In this document: one piece after another, positions 6,485 through 8,243 of the stretch
Layout of the letters: every line of letters begins with the position of its first letter
How positions within the stretch are numbered: the stretch's first letter is position 1
NCBI GenBank assembly: GCA_964639665.1
Contig: CAZXEU010000128.1
Span: forward strand, 1-8,243
Direction of reading: 5' to 3'
Length of the DNA stretch: 8,243 nt
From: CAZXEU01 sp964639665
Lineage (GTDB): Bacteria; Bacteroidota; Rhodothermia; Rhodothermales; Bin80
Notes under the pieces: model-generated
What the model was told of the DNA's origin: nothing
The model's input: the letters and a program-made list of their open reading frames with translations, nothing else
Database searches by the model: none
Program-made: the position numbers and the translations under genes

Positions 6485-7348
6485 CTACCTGCGCTGCGCT
6501 GCCATTAGCGTGTTTCTGAGCAGCATGGCCACTGTCATGGGCCCCACTCCACCCGGCACGGGCGTAACGGCGCCGGCAACCTGCTGCACCGCGTCAAAGT
6601 CCACGTCTCCCACAAGCCGGTAGCCGCGCGGGCGCGAGGCGTCCTCCAGACGATTGATGCCGACATCAATCACCGCGGCCCCGGGCTTTATCATGTCGGC
6701 GCCAACGAACTGCGCGCGTCCAATGGCCGCCACCAGAATGTCGGCTTCCCTGCACACGCCGTCCAGGTCCCGCGTGCGGCTGTGGCACAGCGTAACCGTG
6801 GCATGGGCGCCCAGGAGCAGGTGGCCGACAGGCTTGCCCACGAGGTTGCTCCGGCCAATGACCACGGCCCGCTGGCCCTCGATCGCAATGCCCGACCGGC
6901 GAAGGAGCTCCATGATGCCCGCCGGCGTGCAGGGCACCAGCCCGTCCTGGGCCGTGGCCAGCCTGCCCGCGTTGATGACGTGCAGACCGTCCACGTCCTT
7001 GTCCGGGTTCACTGTTTCCAGTACCGTGCGCGCGTCGACATGGCGCGGCAGCGGCAGCTGCACCAGGATGCCATCTACACCTTCGTCCGCATTCAGGCTC
7101 TCGATGAGGCCCAACAGCTCTGATTCGGGAATCTCCGCGTCAAGGCGGATCGTATCCCCCTCTATGCCGGCGCTGCGGCTGGCCTTTATCTTGCTACGTA
7201 CATAGGACGCAGATGCGGGATCGTCGCCCACGAGAACCACGGCAAGGTAGGGAGCGCGATTTCCGGCGGCCCTCCATTGTTCTACGTCCCGGCGCACCTC
7301 CTGGCGGATCTCGGCGGCAATAGCCTTTCCGTCGATGCGTGTTGCCAT
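6485..7348 (-). CDS. folD: Bifunctional methylenetetrahydrofolate dehydrogenase / methenyltetrahydrofolate cyclohydrolase
   Basis: The gene encodes 287 residues, the normal FolD length. The cytosolic enzyme oxidises 5,10-methylene-THF with NADP+ to 5,10-methenyl-THF and hydrolyses that to 10-formyl-THF, supplying one-carbon units for purine and formyl-Met synthesis. The folate-site motif 'SYVRSKIKAS' (48-57) holds Y49 and the catalytic lysine K53. 'DGILVQLPLP' (92-101) supplies Q97, and 'DKDVDGLHVINAGRL' (116-130) the conserved aspartate loop. The nucleotide-binding part shows 'GRSNLVGKPVGHLLL' (165-179), 'VTLCHSRT' (185-192) and 'AAVIDVGINRL' (224-234). The C-terminal signature 'GAVTPVPGGVGPMT' (259-272) is intact. 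One small deviation is LHVIN where most bacterial FolD proteins read FHPxN. The ATG start gives the usual short N-terminus, without a strong Shine-Dalgarno site. It is probably the first gene of a two-gene unit with the downstream mscS. Confidence 0.98.
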   Translation of the reverse strand: MATRIDGKAIAAEIRQEVRRDVEQWRAAGNRAPYLAVVLVGDDPASASYVRSKIKASRSAGIEGDTIRLDAEIPESELLGLIESLNADEGVDGILVQLPLPRHVDARTVLETVNPDKDVDGLHVINAGRLATAQDGLVPCTPAGIMELLRRSGIAIEGQRAVVIGRSNLVGKPVGHLLLGAHATVTLCHSRTRDLDGVCREADILVAAIGRAQFVGADMIKPGAAVIDVGINRLEDASRPRGYRLVGDVDFDAVQQVAGAVTPVPGGVGPMTVAMLLRNTLMAAQRR

Positions 7349-7375
7349 GCGCTCAGCGGGCTAGAAAGAGCAACG

Positions 7376-7383
7376 CAAACGAA
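7376..7383 (-). promoter_or_regulatory. Weak candidate -7 element for folD-mscS
   Basis: Read on the minus strand, these bases are TTCGTTTG, one mismatch from the Bacteroidota consensus TAnnTTTG. They lie 27 bp before the folD ATG and would give a leader of about 20 nt. The 65-bp gap between the divergent genes must hold promoters for both directions unless transcription enters from outside. No good -33 partner was seen, and no matching element was found for the rightward gene. Confidence 0.22.
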
Positions 7384-7402
7384 ATTGGCCTCATAAAGAT
7401 GC

Positions 7403-7407
7403 GAGGA
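7403..7407 (+). promoter_or_regulatory. Shine-Dalgarno site of the TonB-dependent receptor gene
   Basis: GAGGA lies 6 nt before the GTG at 7414. It is the clearest ribosome-binding site in the window. It decides the start, because the frame upstream of 7411 is closed by a TGA at 7408-7410 and the next ATG, at 7462, lies inside the signal-peptide hydrophobic core. Confidence 0.7.
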
Positions 7408-7413
7408 TGACGG

Positions 7414-8243
7414 GTGCGCCCTCCCCTGGACATCGGCTACAAGAAGCACGGCATTCTGTGGATGCTGGCCCTTTCCGCGGCACCCTGCCTGTGGGCCCAG
7501 CCTGCGACGCTTCGCGGCTTTGTAACCGGCCGCGAGGCAGGCGAGGCACTGGAAGGCGTAAATGTGGTGCTGCAGGACACGCGGGGTGACATATATGGAA
7601 GCGCCACCTCGGGTGACGGCCTCTATGTAATTCCGGGACTGCCGGCCGAGCGCCTGATCGTCCAGGTTTCCCACGTCGGCTACGCCACCTACCTTGACAC
7701 GCTGCTGCTTGCGCCGGGGCAAGTGCGCACCCTGGATGTGTCCCTGGCCTCTGCCTCGGGAGAGCTGCAGGAACTTGTCGTGGAAGCGGGAAGGCAGGCG
7801 CGTGCCACCAACCTTGTCGCCGGACTCCAGACGGTGCGCCCGCAGCAGATCGAGCGCGTGCCCGGCCCGGATGTGGCGGGAGATCTCGCGGCTTACCTCA
7901 CGGTGCTGCCCGGCGTGGTGCTGGTCGGCGACCAGGGAGGCCAATTCTATATACGGGGAGGCGAGCCAACCCAGAACCTGGCGCTACTGGACGGCATACT
8001 CATATACCAGCCGTTCCATATCCTGAGCTACTATTCGGCGTTTCCGTCCGAGATTCTTCGAAGCGCCGACCTGTACGCGGGTGGTTTTGGAGCACGCTTC
8101 GGCAGGCGCATATCGGGGGTCATCGACGCCTGGTCGCGGGCCGGAAACAACCGTCGGACAGGCGGTTCGGCATCTGCCTCCGCCTTCGTGGTCGGAACGC
8201 AGATCGAAGGGCCGCTGGGACCCAAGGGCGGCTATTCGTACCT
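7414..8243 (+). CDS. TonB-dependent outer-membrane receptor, 3' end cut by window
   Basis: The frame starts at a GTG with a good Shine-Dalgarno site and runs open to the right edge, giving 276 visible residues. The N-terminus is a signal peptide: KKHG, core ILWMLALSAAPCLWA, with probable cleavage before Q29. Residues about 33-115 form a carboxypeptidase-regulatory-like beta domain ('LRGFVTGREAGEALEGVNV', then 'SGDGLYVIPGLP' and 'VSHVGYATY'). This N-terminal extension is common in Bacteroidota receptors. Residues about 118-230 are the plug: 'LQELVVEAG', 'IERVPGPDVAGDLAAYLTVLPGV', then 'FYIRGG' (178-183) and 'LALLDGILIYQP' with the LDG signature. The text after it (AGGFGARFGRR, GVIDAWSR) continues toward the barrel. 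Such receptors import siderophores, cobalamin, glycans or other large substrates using TonB energy. No SusD partner gene is visible, and the ligand cannot be predicted. It is divergent from folD with a 65-bp gap. Confidence 0.93.
   Translation, partial: MRPPLDIGYKKHGILWMLALSAAPCLWAQPATLRGFVTGREAGEALEGVNVVLQDTRGDIYGSATSGDGLYVIPGLPAERLIVQVSHVGYATYLDTLLLAPGQVRTLDVSLASASGELQELVVEAGRQARATNLVAGLQTVRPQQIERVPGPDVAGDLAAYLTVLPGVVLVGDQGGQFYIRGGEPTQNLALLDGILIYQPFHILSYYSAFPSEILRSADLYAGGFGARFGRRISGVIDAWSRAGNNRRTGGSASASAFVVGTQIEGPLGPKGGYSY

Noticed and set aside
7486..7500. Possible lipoprotein lipobox at the cysteine in the receptor signal peptide
   Set aside because: The residues before the cysteine (S-A-A-P-C) do not fit the L-[ASTVI]-[GAS]-C lipobox, and cleavage two residues after the following leucine, before Q29, suits a TonB-dependent receptor better.

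Overview
The window looks like chromosomal DNA of a GC-rich member of the Bacteroidota/Rhodothermota group. The pointers are a TonB-dependent receptor with an N-terminal carboxypeptidase-regulatory-like domain, a TAnnTTTG-type promoter element, weak or absent Shine-Dalgarno sites before some genes, and a signal peptide with glutamine just after the predicted cleavage site. This assignment is inferred from protein style alone; there is no rRNA or marker gene to fix it. No tRNA, rRNA, CRISPR array, insertion sequence or integrase was seen.

Layout from left to right. Positions 1-1353 (+) hold the 3' part of an Nramp-superfamily membrane transporter whose TM1 and TM6 motifs differ from the canonical metal-binding ones. 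Positions 1354-1816 are a spacer with no convincing gene. It holds a GC hairpin near 1567-1586 and a candidate -7 promoter element at 1695-1702. Positions 1817-5443 (+) encode a 1208-residue exported protein: signal peptide, eight cysteine-pair modules, a DUF4402-like region, then a region resembling a PapD-type fimbrial chaperone. On the other strand, folD (7348-6485) is followed after 3 bp by an MscS-type mechanosensitive channel gene (6481-5504), which converges on the large gene. From 7414 to the right edge (+) a TonB-dependent receptor gene begins, divergent from folD, with a GTG start and a clear Shine-Dalgarno site.

The genes do not form one pathway. folD-mscS is a compact housekeeping pair, while the transporter, the giant secreted protein and the receptor are envelope functions. 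The most unusual element is the giant protein. It appears to join repeated disulfide-type adhesive modules, a fimbrial-subunit-like domain and a chaperone-like domain in one chain, where DUF4402 proteins and PapD-like chaperones are normally separate, often neighbouring, genes. That reading rests on motif recognition by eye and needs structure prediction or profile searches.
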